Assembly: GCF_004340875.1 (NCBI RefSeq)
Contig: NZ_SLXQ01000004.1
Span: forward strand, 1 to 64,000
DNA length: 64,000 nt
Source: Tamaricihabitans halophyticus
Lineage (GTDB): Bacteria > Actinomycetota > Actinomycetes > Mycobacteriales > Pseudonocardiaceae
Direction: 5' to 3'
Numbering within the stretch: position 1 is the first letter of the stretch; the number at the start of each line of letters is the position of its first letter. The position numbers and the translations under genes were made by a program. The notes beneath the pieces were generated by a model. It ran no database searches. It saw only the letters and a list, made by a program, of their open reading frames with translations, and was not told the DNA's origin. Shown piece after piece: positions 50,643-59,570 of the stretch.

Positions 50643-51578
50643 CTATTCGACTGTCGGCGCGGGCGCGATCGAATCAAGTGCCTCGGCGATCGTGCGCTCC
50701 TCGTAAGCGAAATGAGCTTCCAGTGTCGCTGCCAGCTCAGCGATCCGGCGACGGAGCTCACCCGGATCGCCGTGCCGTGGCCGGTAAGCCTCAACGAGTT
50801 CCCGGATCTCCCGACCTGCTCGCGCCACGACGATATGCTCGTCGCTCAGCCGCTTCAACGTCGGCGCCAGTCCCGGGTAGCTGTCCGCAAGCAGGGGGAA
50901 TGCTCCCGCGTCCTCGCCGTCATGATGCAGCTCCAGGGCTTCGCAGAACGTCAAACAATGCGCGCGCAGTTGCGTGTGGATGTCCCGTTCTGGCGGGATG
51001 ATCGGCGTGCTTGTGTCCTCGCTCGCGATGATGTGATCCAGCTGCTCCAGCAGGCCGATCAGCTCGGCGCTGAGCCAGCGATGTACCTCGACGATGAACT
51101 CACCCAAACCGCGGGCCCTGTCCAATTCAGTGGCCGCTGGGATGCGTTGCAGCACAACGATCGGTATGTGCCGCGTGGTGTTCCGCTGGTACTCAGCATA
51201 GCCAGGTTCTCGCGCCGTGACTTGTGCCCAGACCGCGTCTCGGTCATCCGCGGGTACCGCGGAAGCCACCGCCCGATAGGTTTCCGAACCAGCCTCGATG
51301 GTGACGGTCGGGTTGGCGGTGATGTTGTGGAACCAGTCCGGATTTCGGCTGGAACCGCCGGCTGAAGCGATCACGACACGTCGTTCATCAATATCGAGAT
51401 AGCCAAGCGGGGTGGTATGAGCTCGGCCGGTCCGCGCGCCGAGGCTGGTAAGCAGGAGCAGATCGGAGCCGTCGAATGCGCCCCCAACAACGCCACCGTT
51501 GCCGCGAAACTCGTCAATAACTTCGTGTTGGAAACGACGAAACGCCTCGACGTCGTCGGGCTGATTGTGAACTGTCAT
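50643..51578 (-). CDS. F420-type nitroreductase (Ddn family) fused to hemerythrin domain
   Basis: A 311-residue two-domain protein. Residues 1 to about 150 match the deazaflavin (F420)-dependent nitroreductase/quinone reductase fold: LLLTSLGARTGRAHTTPLGYL, NPDWFHNITANPTVTIE, REPGYAEYQRNT. Residues about 160-311 are a hemerythrin-like four-helix bundle with the iron ligands spread over HCLTFCEALELHHDGE, DEHIVVA and HFAYEE. ATG 51578 is preferred, giving the family N-terminus; the frame is open further upstream. Fusion of an F420 oxidoreductase with a di-iron oxygen-binding domain suggests oxidative or quinone stress defence. Confidence 0.87.
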   Translation of the reverse strand: MTVHNQPDDVEAFRRFQHEVIDEFRGNGGVVGGAFDGSDLLLLTSLGARTGRAHTTPLGYLDIDERRVVIASAGGSSRNPDWFHNITANPTVTIEAGSETYRAVASAVPADDRDAVWAQVTAREPGYAEYQRNTTRHIPIVVLQRIPAATELDRARGLGEFIVEVHRWLSAELIGLLEQLDHIIASEDTSTPIIPPERDIHTQLRAHCLTFCEALELHHDGEDAGAFPLLADSYPGLAPTLKRLSDEHIVVARAGREIRELVEAYRPRHGDPGELRRRIAELAATLEAHFAYEERTIAEALDSIAPAPTVE

Positions 51579-51689
51579 GAAGTACCCAGGTTCGACGTCT
51601 CCATGCTTGACGCGGTCCGCCACCAGCACGCGACGCTCTGTCCATAGTAGCAAACCCGACATCGGCCTATCCCGACTCAGCCTGGTGCT

Positions 51690-52244
51690 TCAGTCGTCCA
51701 CAAAGGTGTACTCGCCGTTTTCCAACCGCCCGATCAAATCCTCCGTCCATGTGATCGCGCTGTCCGCGGTATGCGCCCACAGCCGGATCGCCTCGACGTG
51801 ATGCATCCAGTCCCCGTCGCTGGCTTCGTAAACCCCAACCACTTCCGCGCGCCAGGCAGTATAGGCCTCGACCCGTCGCCTGAGCAGCTCGAGCACGCGA
51901 GCCCGGGGCAGGTCGCTCATACAGCCGATTCCGGCGATGGTGTAGCCAATATCGCCGGTGAGCGAGCTCAGTGCGTCGGCGATCAGGGCGAAGTACGCGG
52001 CCTCTCCGGCGGGCGTGATGACGTACTCGGTACGGGCGGGGCCAACGGAACTGTGTATACCCTCAGCGGCAACTTGCAACAGCCCGTCCCCGGCCAGTTT
52101 GCGGAGCGCGTGGTAGATCGAGCCCTGTTGGATCTTTGCCCAGACGTGGACTCCCTTGTCTTCCAGATCGCGCCGCACCTGATAGCCATGCGCCTGCCCC
52201 AGGTCCCGTACCGAGCCCAGCACCAGCAGCTTCGTCGTAGCCAC
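51690..52244 (-). CDS. PadR-family transcriptional repressor
   Basis: A 184-residue regulator. The winged helix is LLVLGSVRDLGQAHGYQVRRDL, then IQQGSIYHALRKLAGDGLLQ, with VGPARTEYVITPAGEAAY; a Vir-type dimerisation helix follows. GTG 52244 has AAGGAG upstream. The divergent promoter carries two TAGT-N8-ACTA sites, whose geometry matches the ATGT-N8-ACAT pattern recognised by PadR proteins. It almost certainly controls itself and the divergent oxidoreductase and efflux genes, as LmrR-like PadR proteins do for multidrug pumps. Confidence 0.92.
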   Translation of the reverse strand: MATTKLLVLGSVRDLGQAHGYQVRRDLEDKGVHVWAKIQQGSIYHALRKLAGDGLLQVAAEGIHSSVGPARTEYVITPAGEAAYFALIADALSSLTGDIGYTIAGIGCMSDLPRARVLELLRRRVEAYTAWRAEVVGVYEASDGDWMHHVEAIRLWAHTADSAITWTEDLIGRLENGEYTFVDD

Positions 52245-52296
52245 TCTTCTCCTTTCGGACGAGATCAACGGGCCCGCGTCACGCTCGTCGGCGATC

Positions 52297-52357
52297 CTAG
52301 TACAGCTTGACTACCTGGCCAAGCCGCTCTACGGTCCTGGTAGTCAAACCGTACTAG
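52297..52357. promoter_or_regulatory. Double PadR operator (two inverted 19-bp arms)
   Basis: The arms CTAGTACAGCTTGACTACC (52297-52315) and GGTAGTCAAACCGTACTAG (52339-52357) are inverted copies matching at 17 of 19 positions. Each arm is itself a TAGT-N8-ACTA dyad (52298-52313 and 52341-52356), 43 bp apart centre to centre, about four helical turns. TTGACT within an arm may double as a -35 element. Confidence 0.75.
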
Positions 52358-52380
52358 TGGGAGTGAGGTGTGGGAGTGCA

Positions 52381-53016
52381 ATGCACGTAGTCGTGGTCGG
52401 CGCATCTGGCGCAACGGGACACCTTGTCGTCCAGCAGGCGCTAACCGCCGGTCATCGGGTAACCGCACTGGTTCGCGACCCAACCCAGTACCGAGCGCCG
52501 AAGGACGTGACGGTCGTCCGCGCGGATGTGGCCAATGAAGCCACAGTAGACCTTCCGGATGATGCTGATGTGATCATCTCCGCGCTTGGCAAGACCTCCG
52601 CCAAGGATCCGGTGTCCACCTGCATGCTGGGAGTGGTGCACCTACTGGCCGCCATGCGGGAACGTGGCCCGAATCGGCTCGTGGCGATCTCCGCCCAGCC
52701 GGTATTGCGTTCGGGGTACGGGATGTCGGTGTTCACCAGACAAGTACTCATGCGGTTGGTTCGCTTCTGGGGCCGGAATATCTACCCGGACTTGGAACGC
52801 ATGGAGCATTACCTCAGCACCGCCGGTGACTGGTGCGATTGGACGGTCGTCCGACCTGGGTACCTACAAGACGCCGGCGAGGTGGGCAGCTTCCAGCTGG
52901 TACCCGATGCCAATGTGCCAGGTAGCACGCGACGCCCGGATCTTGCCGCCGCGCTGCTGCGAGTCGCGGACGATGCTACGACGTACCGGCGCGCTTATGG
53001 CGTCGCCAGCAGATGA
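52381..53016 (+). CDS. NAD(P)H-binding oxidoreductase (atypical SDR, NmrA-like)
   Basis: A 211-residue Rossmann protein. VVVGASGATGHLVVQQA is the extended-SDR nucleotide loop, with VRADVAN and an SALGKTSA strand after it; the catalytic YxxxK is missing, as in NAD(P)H-binding NmrA-like proteins. ATG 52381 has GGGAGT upstream. Its stop overlaps the MFS gene start (ATGA), so it is the first gene of the PadR-controlled operon. It could sense redox state or reduce a quinone-like compound. Confidence 0.85.
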   Translation: MHVVVVGASGATGHLVVQQALTAGHRVTALVRDPTQYRAPKDVTVVRADVANEATVDLPDDADVIISALGKTSAKDPVSTCMLGVVHLLAAMRERGPNRLVAISAQPVLRSGYGMSVFTRQVLMRLVRFWGRNIYPDLERMEHYLSTAGDWCDWTVVRPGYLQDAGEVGSFQLVPDANVPGSTRRPDLAAALLRVADDATTYRRAYGVASR

Positions 53017-54545
53017 CCCTCGCGGAGACCAGAGCGACATGGAAGGAATGGCTCGGGCTCAGCGCGATGGCGCTGGCGCTGTTCATGATGTCCACCGACG
53101 TCACCGTGTTGTTCATCGCGCAGCCAGCGATCGCCGCGGATCTCGAGCCCAGTGCCGCCCAGGCGCTCTGGATCGTGCATGTCGGCGAGTTTCTCGCGGC
53201 GAGTTTGGTGATCACCATGGGGCGACTCGGCGATCTACTTGGCCGCCGCCGCCTGCTCATCATCGGTATTGCCGGCTATGGCTTGGCATCGCTGTTGGCC
53301 GCGTTCGCACCGACCACGACAACCCTGATCGTGGCCCGTGCCATGCTTGGTATCGCGACCGCGACCGTTACTCCTTCCGCCCTAGCGCTACTTCGGTCGA
53401 TGTTCCCGGACTCGCGCCAGTTCTCCACCGCCTTCGCGATCGTGATGATGGCCTTTTCCTCAGGGATGGTATTCGGCCCGCCGATGGGCGGCTTCCTGCT
53501 CGAACATTTCTGGTGGGGGGTCGTCTTCCTCATCAATGTTCCGTTCGCCATCTATCTTCTGGCGATTGCGCGCTGGACGCTGCCGGAGTTCCGTGACGAC
53601 CAGAAAGTCAGCCTTGATCCCGCGAGCATCGCGCTCTCGGTGCTGGCGATCATGGGCGTGGTCTACGGACTCCAGCAGAGCGCGGAAGGCGAGCTGCACG
53701 TCCAGCATGTGCTCGTCGCGATCGCGGGGCTGGCGGCTGGTTGGTTGTTCCTCCGACGTCAACGTCGACTGGCGAGCCCCGTTCTGGACCTGGCGGTGTT
53801 CACACCACGCCAGGTGCGCGTGGCACTCGTCGCCCTTTTCCTTGTCATGATCGCACTCACCGGCCCAGACGTGCTCATCGCACCGTATCTTCAAGCCGGG
53901 CTTGGGCTCTCCTCGCTCGAGACCGGCCTGCTGCTACTTATTCCGGCCGTGCTGACTATTCCGACCAAACTGCTCGCCCCGGTTCTCAAACGCTTCTTCG
54001 GTCTGGCACGGGGCGCCGCACTGTCCCTCGGAATCGCCGGATCTGGTTACCTTGCCGCGGGGTTCGCGTTGAACCTGAGCAATACCACGACACTGCTCGT
54101 CGTGTTCATTACCGGACTGTCCATGGTCGCCCTCGCCGGAGCCGCGATGTCGCTGGTCAGCGAGCTGGTGCTGACCAGCGCACCGATTCACCGCACCGGC
54201 ACGATGAGCGCGCTGCAGGATGTCAGTAGCGGGCTCGGCTCGGCTGGCGGCATCGCGGTACTCGGCACGCTGAGCGCGGTGCTTTACCGCAATAGTCTGT
54301 CCACACCCGACGAGCTCGATACCGCGGTGGCCGCTACGGCACAGGAGAGCCCCGGAGCTGCGGCCGAATTGGCGGGGGACCTGCCGAGTCCAGTAAGGAC
54401 TGAGTTCCTCGAGTCGATCAGTACCTCACTGAACACTGGGCTCCAAGCCGCGTTGTTCGCCGCGGCCGGGATAGCCGGTGGGCTGGTAGCGCTTGTCCTT
54501 ATCGGGCTACGGGACACCGAAACCCACCACGGCGGGCAGGGCTAA
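53013..54545 (+). CDS. DHA2-family MFS drug efflux transporter
   Basis: A 510-residue transporter with about 14 transmembrane segments. MSTDVTVLFIAQPAIAADL at the start and GRLGDLLGRRRLLIIG (motif A) are typical of EmrB/QacA-type H+ antiporters; ALALLRSMFPDSRQFSTAFAI and GMVFGPPMGGFLLE are motif C-like. Its start overlaps the oxidoreductase stop, and its stop overlaps that of the convergent MHS transporter. PadR control suggests export of an aromatic or amphipathic toxin. Confidence 0.92.
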   Translation: MTLAETRATWKEWLGLSAMALALFMMSTDVTVLFIAQPAIAADLEPSAAQALWIVHVGEFLAASLVITMGRLGDLLGRRRLLIIGIAGYGLASLLAAFAPTTTTLIVARAMLGIATATVTPSALALLRSMFPDSRQFSTAFAIVMMAFSSGMVFGPPMGGFLLEHFWWGVVFLINVPFAIYLLAIARWTLPEFRDDQKVSLDPASIALSVLAIMGVVYGLQQSAEGELHVQHVLVAIAGLAAGWLFLRRQRRLASPVLDLAVFTPRQVRVALVALFLVMIALTGPDVLIAPYLQAGLGLSSLETGLLLLIPAVLTIPTKLLAPVLKRFFGLARGAALSLGIAGSGYLAAGFALNLSNTTTLLVVFITGLSMVALAGAAMSLVSELVLTSAPIHRTGTMSALQDVSSGLGSAGGIAVLGTLSAVLYRNSLSTPDELDTAVAATAQESPGAAAELAGDLPSPVRTEFLESISTSLNTGLQAALFAAAGIAGGLVALVLIGLRDTETHHGGQG

Positions 54546-55840
54546 TCCTTGGCGACGGCACTGCGCTCGACTGGTTCACTCGCCGCGGAACTGACCGACT
54601 TGAGCCAGATCGTCGAGAGCACGGACACGATGCTCATCAGCACCATGTACCAGCCGATGGCCGTACTGCTACCGGTGTTCGCCAACAGCGCGGCGGCGAT
54701 CAGTGGTGCTGGGGCGCTACCGACTACCCCACCGAACTGGTACCCGAGGGACACGCCGGAGTAGCCCACCCTTGTCTCATACACGCTGGAGAAGAAGGCT
54801 GCCATCGTGCCGTATGTGGCGCTGTACGGAATGAACAGGATGACAAATCCCAGCGCGGCAGCGGCGAAGTTCCCGGTGTTCAGCAGGGCGAACCAGGGGA
54901 AGGCGCACACGCCCATCCCCACGTTCCCAATCATGAACACCTTCTTATGCCCAACCCGGTCCGAGATATGCGCGAAAATCGGAATCAGGACGAGCACGAT
55001 GGCCTGGCAGATCAGCACTAGCGTGAGCATCTCGGTATAGCTGAAGCCCACCGTCTCCGTACCGTAGTTCAAGCTGTAGACCGCGCCAAGGTAGATCGTA
55101 ACCCCATGCGAGATGTAGGCGCCCATCATCAACATCACTTGCTTGCGATACTTTCGCCAGATCACCAGCAACGGCGCCGAAGTGACCTCCTTGGTCCGCT
55201 CCACCCGCTTGAACTCCGGGCTCTCGTCCAGCGCGAGTCGAATCGTGATACCGACAATCACCAGCACGAAACTGAACAGGAACGGAACCCGCCACGCCCA
55301 CGCGAACAGCTCCTCCTGAGACACGCTCGTGGACATGATGATGAACACCGTGTTGGCGATAACCTGGCCCGCCGGCGAACCAGCCTGTACCCAACTTCCG
55401 TACAAGCCCCTGCGGTGCTTTGGCGCATGCTCGACGCTCATCAGCACCGCGCCGCCGTACTCGCCACCGACGGACAGTCCTTGAATCAACCGCAACAGCA
55501 CGAGCAGAAGTGGCGCGGCGATGCCGATGGTGGCGTACGTCGGCAGCAGGCCGATCGCCCCCGTCGACACGCCCATCACGATCAGCGTGATCACCAACAT
55601 TGGCTTACGGCCAAGCCGATCCCCGAAATGTCCGAAGACGATGCCGCCGAGGGGGCGCGCGACGAATGCGACACCGAAGGTCGCGAAGGACAACAGGGTG
55701 CCAACCAGTGGGTCATACGAAGGGAAGAACAGCTCGCTGAATATCAACGCACTGGCAATGCCGTAGATGAAAAAGTCGTACCATTCGATTGTCGTGCCGA
55801 CAAAGCTACCCAGCGCTACCTTTTTCGAGCTCTTGGCCAT
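54542..55840 (-). CDS. MHS-family (MFS) metabolite:H+ symporter
   Basis: A 432-residue transporter with 12 transmembrane segments. GTTIEWYDFFIYGIASAL at the start and GHFGDRLGRKPML (motif A), then RLIQGLSVGGEYGGA, are diagnostic of metabolite:H+ symporters related to ShiA and ProP, which import organic acids or betaines. CGGAGGAG precedes ATG. It is downstream of the PucR gene on the same strand (205-bp gap) and is the likely uptake system for the catabolic operon further upstream. Confidence 0.92.
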   Translation of the reverse strand: MAKSSKKVALGSFVGTTIEWYDFFIYGIASALIFSELFFPSYDPLVGTLLSFATFGVAFVARPLGGIVFGHFGDRLGRKPMLVITLIVMGVSTGAIGLLPTYATIGIAAPLLLVLLRLIQGLSVGGEYGGAVLMSVEHAPKHRRGLYGSWVQAGSPAGQVIANTVFIIMSTSVSQEELFAWAWRVPFLFSFVLVIVGITIRLALDESPEFKRVERTKEVTSAPLLVIWRKYRKQVMLMMGAYISHGVTIYLGAVYSLNYGTETVGFSYTEMLTLVLICQAIVLVLIPIFAHISDRVGHKKVFMIGNVGMGVCAFPWFALLNTGNFAAAALGFVILFIPYSATYGTMAAFFSSVYETRVGYSGVSLGYQFGGVVGSAPAPLIAAALLANTGSSTAIGWYMVLMSIVSVLSTIWLKSVSSAASEPVERSAVAKD

Positions 55841-56045
55841 TTCTCCTCCGAGCAGTCGTCGACCGTGTGCGATTCGACCAGCTAACGGCCAGCGGATATT
55901 GCACGGACGCTCCCGATGAGCGGCGTCGCCCGGAACGCGCGATAGCGAACACGTTAGGAACTTCTGCGGACCGGGACAGTGGCACTAGTTGACCAAAGAT
56001 TCACGCCGGCATCGTCAACAGCGCATCTGGACGCCAGCTCAGCGA

Positions 56046-57716
56046 TCACTGTCGTGCGTTGCTGGGCGCGGATTGCTCCCACATCCGTAGGATCTGCAAG
56101 GCGATCGCCAACCGCAGCCGCAGTTGGCTGTCCGAGCTGAACGAGCCGACTAGCCGCTCCAGCTTCCGTATCCGGTAACGCATCGAGTTGTAGTGAAAGT
56201 GCAGCACGCGGGCCGATTCGGCAACGTTGAGGTTCTGCTCGAGCAACACCTCGAGGGTCCGAAGCAAACTCGTTCGTTCCTGCTCCGCGCACTCGAGTAC
56301 CCCGCCAAGTGCCTCGTCCACGAAGGTGCGCAGTTCCGCGGGGTCGCCGACGGCGTGCAACAACCGGAACACGCCAAGTTTCGGGTAAGCCGCCACCGCC
56401 CCAGGGCCACTGATCTGCTGTCCGAGGTCCAAGGCCGTACGCGCTTGCTGGTAACCGACCGGTAGCCGGCGTGGGTCGGGCACCTCCGCGCTGACCCCGA
56501 CCGAGAAGCTGCTGCGCGTCATCCACTGCACGGCCTTACTGACCGCCTGTGCCACCACATCGACACCGTCCGCCGCACTACACACCGCCACCAGATCCCG
56601 TCCCAGCCCACCGGCGGCCGCCAATCGATCCACCCCACGTACCGCGCTGACCCATGCGTCGATCTCGTGTTCGTGGCGCAGCTCCCCCCGACCGTCCGGA
56701 TGGTTCGGATCGTGTCGGGCGACCAGTACGAACAACGGTCCGTCGAGCTCCCAACCAAAAGCGTCGGCGCGTGCCAGTACCTCGTCGACATCCCGCTCGC
56801 CCCCCGTGAGCAGGTCGTGAATCGCGCTCGACTCGAAATGCCGTTCTACCGCGGTGACCGCCAGCCGTTTCGTAATGTCCAGTGCCGCGACCATCGCGGA
56901 CTGCTGCACCATCACTTCGGCTTCAGGCGGCAGCGGTTCGGTTCCCGCCACTGCCAACAAGAAGCCGTGTCGCAGAGTCCCGGCAAGCACCGGCGCAGCG
57001 ACGACCGCCTGCAGACCCGCGACGCTTTCGGCGCTTGGTCCGTTCAGCCGGCCGGTCGCCAGTGCGCCATCCGCGTCGACGAGTCGCTGCTCGGCAAGTA
57101 CCGCCCAGTGCTCATCCCGCAGCTGGCTGGCGAGTACCTGTCCGGCGAAATCGACACAGAGCACGCCTGGTCCGCCAAGTACCGCGCTCAGCTCCCGAAC
57201 GATGTCGTCCAGACATCCACCGTCCAGCACGATCCGCAGCAGTGCTTCATGGATCTCCTGAGCATGTGCGAGCGCGGCGGCTTGACGGTTCGTGATGTCG
57301 GAGAGCACCAGGCTCAGCACGTCGTCGAAGGCAACATGCTCCGGAATATCGATAATGGGCAGGGCCAAATCATCCGCGGCGGTAAGAACCTCCGGCATGA
57401 GCCCTGGCCCGTAGTTACCGTACTTCACGCCGACCGCCGCGACCCCACGCGAGTTCAACTCGGTGAACAGGTCAATCAGTTCGGCCGGCGAATCAGGCAG
57501 AGGGTATCCGGTGGTCAACAACAACTCATGCGCCTTGGTCCACCTGGCGATATCGGGCACGGTCATCACGTTCAGCCGTTGCACTCGACGGCCCAGACCT
57601 GCCACGCCGGCAAGCACCGTGGCCTCGGCGAACATCTCGAACTCGCAGACCTCCTGGACCGACAAACTCCCGAGCAGGGCTCGCGGGATCGAGCCTGGTG
57701 CCTGATTATCAGCCAT
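56046..57716 (-). CDS. PucR-family transcriptional regulator
   Basis: A 556-residue regulator. The N-terminal PucR (purine catabolism) sensory domain is recognisable from LSVQEVCEF through LLTTGYPLPDSPAELIDLF, and a GGDEF-like middle follows. The C-terminal helix-turn-helix is TLEVLLEQNLNVAESARVLHFHYNSMRYRIRKLERL-like (about 490-530). ATG 57716 is chosen because the family begins at the LLGSLSVQE strand; the open frame extends 50 codons further. It follows the diaminopropionate ammonia-lyase gene by 109 bp on the same strand and probably activates this catabolic operon. Confidence 0.92.
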   Translation of the reverse strand: MADNQAPGSIPRALLGSLSVQEVCEFEMFAEATVLAGVAGLGRRVQRLNVMTVPDIARWTKAHELLLTTGYPLPDSPAELIDLFTELNSRGVAAVGVKYGNYGPGLMPEVLTAADDLALPIIDIPEHVAFDDVLSLVLSDITNRQAAALAHAQEIHEALLRIVLDGGCLDDIVRELSAVLGGPGVLCVDFAGQVLASQLRDEHWAVLAEQRLVDADGALATGRLNGPSAESVAGLQAVVAAPVLAGTLRHGFLLAVAGTEPLPPEAEVMVQQSAMVAALDITKRLAVTAVERHFESSAIHDLLTGGERDVDEVLARADAFGWELDGPLFVLVARHDPNHPDGRGELRHEHEIDAWVSAVRGVDRLAAAGGLGRDLVAVCSAADGVDVVAQAVSKAVQWMTRSSFSVGVSAEVPDPRRLPVGYQQARTALDLGQQISGPGAVAAYPKLGVFRLLHAVGDPAELRTFVDEALGGVLECAEQERTSLLRTLEVLLEQNLNVAESARVLHFHYNSMRYRIRKLERLVGSFSSDSQLRLRLAIALQILRMWEQSAPSNARQ

Positions 57717-57825
57717 GTCCACCGACGTCCTCTGGGCGTGCACAGTGCTGCCAACTGGACATCTTATGCGCTGAACCACCCCCAGGTCAGTGCCGCTGAC
57801 CTGCGCCGAAGGTTGTATCGAGAAT

Positions 57826-58965
57826 TTAACCAACGATCCGCTGATACGCCTCCGGGTCCGTAACACCCTCGGTACACAGCAGTAGCACCCGACTATCCGG
57901 CCCTAGCTGCCAGGACTCCCGCAACGCGGCATCGGGACCAGTGAGGACCTCAACCAAGCCGCCGAGCGCCGCGGCACCGGTTTCCCCCGCCACCACGCCC
58001 GCCGCGGCCAGGGCACGCATCGCGTCCCGTGCGCGGTCGTCCGCGATGGCCACCACGCCGTCCAGTCCGCGGCGCAGCAGCGGCCACGCTACCTGCGACG
58101 GAGTACCACAGTTGAGTCCAGCCATGATCGAGGTGTGTGGGCCGGGGACGGTGACTTCCTTACCCGCACGCAGCGATTCGAGCACACACGCGGCCGCCGC
58201 TGGTTCCACGCCGAGAATGTACGGGTTGTCCGCGCCGTAACCGCGAAAATGCCGGATAGTGGCCGCGGCGAGGGCACCTACCCCGACCGGAACCACGACG
58301 TGACTGGGCGACCGCTCGCCCCATTCGGCCAGTGTCGCGGCGATCTCGTCGAAGATCGTCGCGTAACCCTCGACAACCCAACTCGGGATCCGCTCATAGC
58401 CTGGCCACGAGGTATCCGAAACCACCAAACCGGCAGGTCCCTCGTCCTGCGCGGAGCGCCGAACGGCCGCGTCATAGTCGCCATCGACGACCTCGACCAG
58501 CGCACCTTCCGATTCGATCGCCGCGATCCGGGACGCGGCCATTCCCGCCGGCACGTAGATCGTCGAAGCCAGGTCCAGCAATCGGGCCATGTGCGCCACG
58601 GCACGGCCGTGGTTTCCGTCGGTTGCCGCGATCAGCCGTAGCGGGCGAACTGCCGCCACCGCCGCGCGCAACTGGTCAATATCGGCCCAATCCGAATCGA
58701 TTCCGCCGAGCCGTTCGGCCAATGCACGGTAGATGGCGTACGAGGCACCAAGGATCTTGAACGACGGCAGTCCGAGCCGGCTGGACTCGTCCTTGACCCA
58801 TACCTTGCCGAGACCAAGCTGGGTAGCGAGCCCAGTACATTCGGTCAGTGTGGTCGTCGCGTAGCCCGGCAGCCGGCGATGCACGCCAATCGCGTCCACT
58901 GGTGCTGGTGCATCGACCGGTCCCGCTGAGGCGTTCAGTAGTACCATTTGCTCGTTCGCGCTCAT
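57826..58965 (-). CDS. dpaL: Diaminopropionate ammonia-lyase
   Basis: A 379-residue PLP enzyme that converts 2,3-diaminopropionate to pyruvate and two ammonia. PLP lysine is Lys70 in LPSFKILGASYA. TDGNHGRAVA binds the PLP phosphate, and VPVGVGALA and GETGAAALGG follow. VVSDTSWPGYERIPSWVVEGY is the family's hallmark. Overlap of its ATG with the CoxG stop shows cotranslation with the molybdenum-hydroxylase genes. DpaL next to XDH-type hydroxylases is known from the E. coli xdhABC-ygeW-ygeX region. Confidence 0.9.
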   Translation of the reverse strand: MSANEQMVLLNASAGPVDAPAPVDAIGVHRRLPGYATTTLTECTGLATQLGLGKVWVKDESSRLGLPSFKILGASYAIYRALAERLGGIDSDWADIDQLRAAVAAVRPLRLIAATDGNHGRAVAHMARLLDLASTIYVPAGMAASRIAAIESEGALVEVVDGDYDAAVRRSAQDEGPAGLVVSDTSWPGYERIPSWVVEGYATIFDEIAATLAEWGERSPSHVVVPVGVGALAAATIRHFRGYGADNPYILGVEPAAAACVLESLRAGKEVTVPGPHTSIMAGLNCGTPSQVAWPLLRRGLDGVVAIADDRARDAMRALAAAGVVAGETGAAALGGLVEVLTGPDAALRESWQLGPDSRVLLLCTEGVTDPEAYQRIVG

Positions 58966-59570
58966 GGGTGCACCTTCTCACCAAGACTGATCAACAGTCT
59001 CGCGAGCCTCTCGCGGAGGACGGTGCGCACCACCTGACCGAGCCGCAACGAATTCTCACCTGCCGGCGCGGGTGCCAGTTGCGACTCGGGGGCCGATTCA
59101 TTGTCCCGCACTTTGGCGGGACGATCCGTCGGAGGAGCGAGCTCAGCACCCAACCGGGTGGCGAACTCCTCGAACAGCTTCGTCGCCACATCCGATACGC
59201 CACGGCCAAGCGCTGCCATCCTGCCGGTGAGTCGCACCTCGCTAGCGATATCGATCCGGGTCGGGGCGTCCTCGGCCAGGCGGATCGTCAGATCCGCGGC
59301 GGCGGAGCCGCCACCGCGGCGATCGCGGCCTTCCGCGCGAACCACCATCGTCCGTGTGGCATCGTCGCGCTCCATGACGGTTGCCGTGCCGAGGTAGCTC
59401 ATTCGCAACGGGCCAACGGCGAGCTGAACCGTCCCTCGGTAGGTCGAGGCATCCACGGTCTCGGTGAGTTCGGCGCCAGGCAGACACGATGCCACGCGCG
59501 GGATATCGCCAAGCATCGTCCAGACCTCGGTCCGAGAGGCCGAGACCCAGGCGGTTTGGTTGATTCTCAT
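58962..59570 (-). CDS. CoxG-like SRPBCC protein
   Basis: A 202-residue protein. An SRPBCC domain (AWVSASRTEVWTMLGDIPRVASCLPGAEL at the start, VGPLRMSYLGTATV) is followed by a C-terminal tail rich in Ala/Pro and then helix (SLRLGQVVRTVLRERLARLLISL). CoxG proteins are linked to molybdenum hydroxylase operons, where they help recruit or anchor the enzyme to the membrane. ATG overlaps the hydroxylase large-subunit stop by four bases. Confidence 0.87.
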   Translation of the reverse strand: MRINQTAWVSASRTEVWTMLGDIPRVASCLPGAELTETVDASTYRGTVQLAVGPLRMSYLGTATVMERDDATRTMVVRAEGRDRRGGGSAAADLTIRLAEDAPTRIDIASEVRLTGRMAALGRGVSDVATKLFEEFATRLGAELAPPTDRPAKVRDNESAPESQLAPAPAGENSLRLGQVVRTVLRERLARLLISLGEKVHP

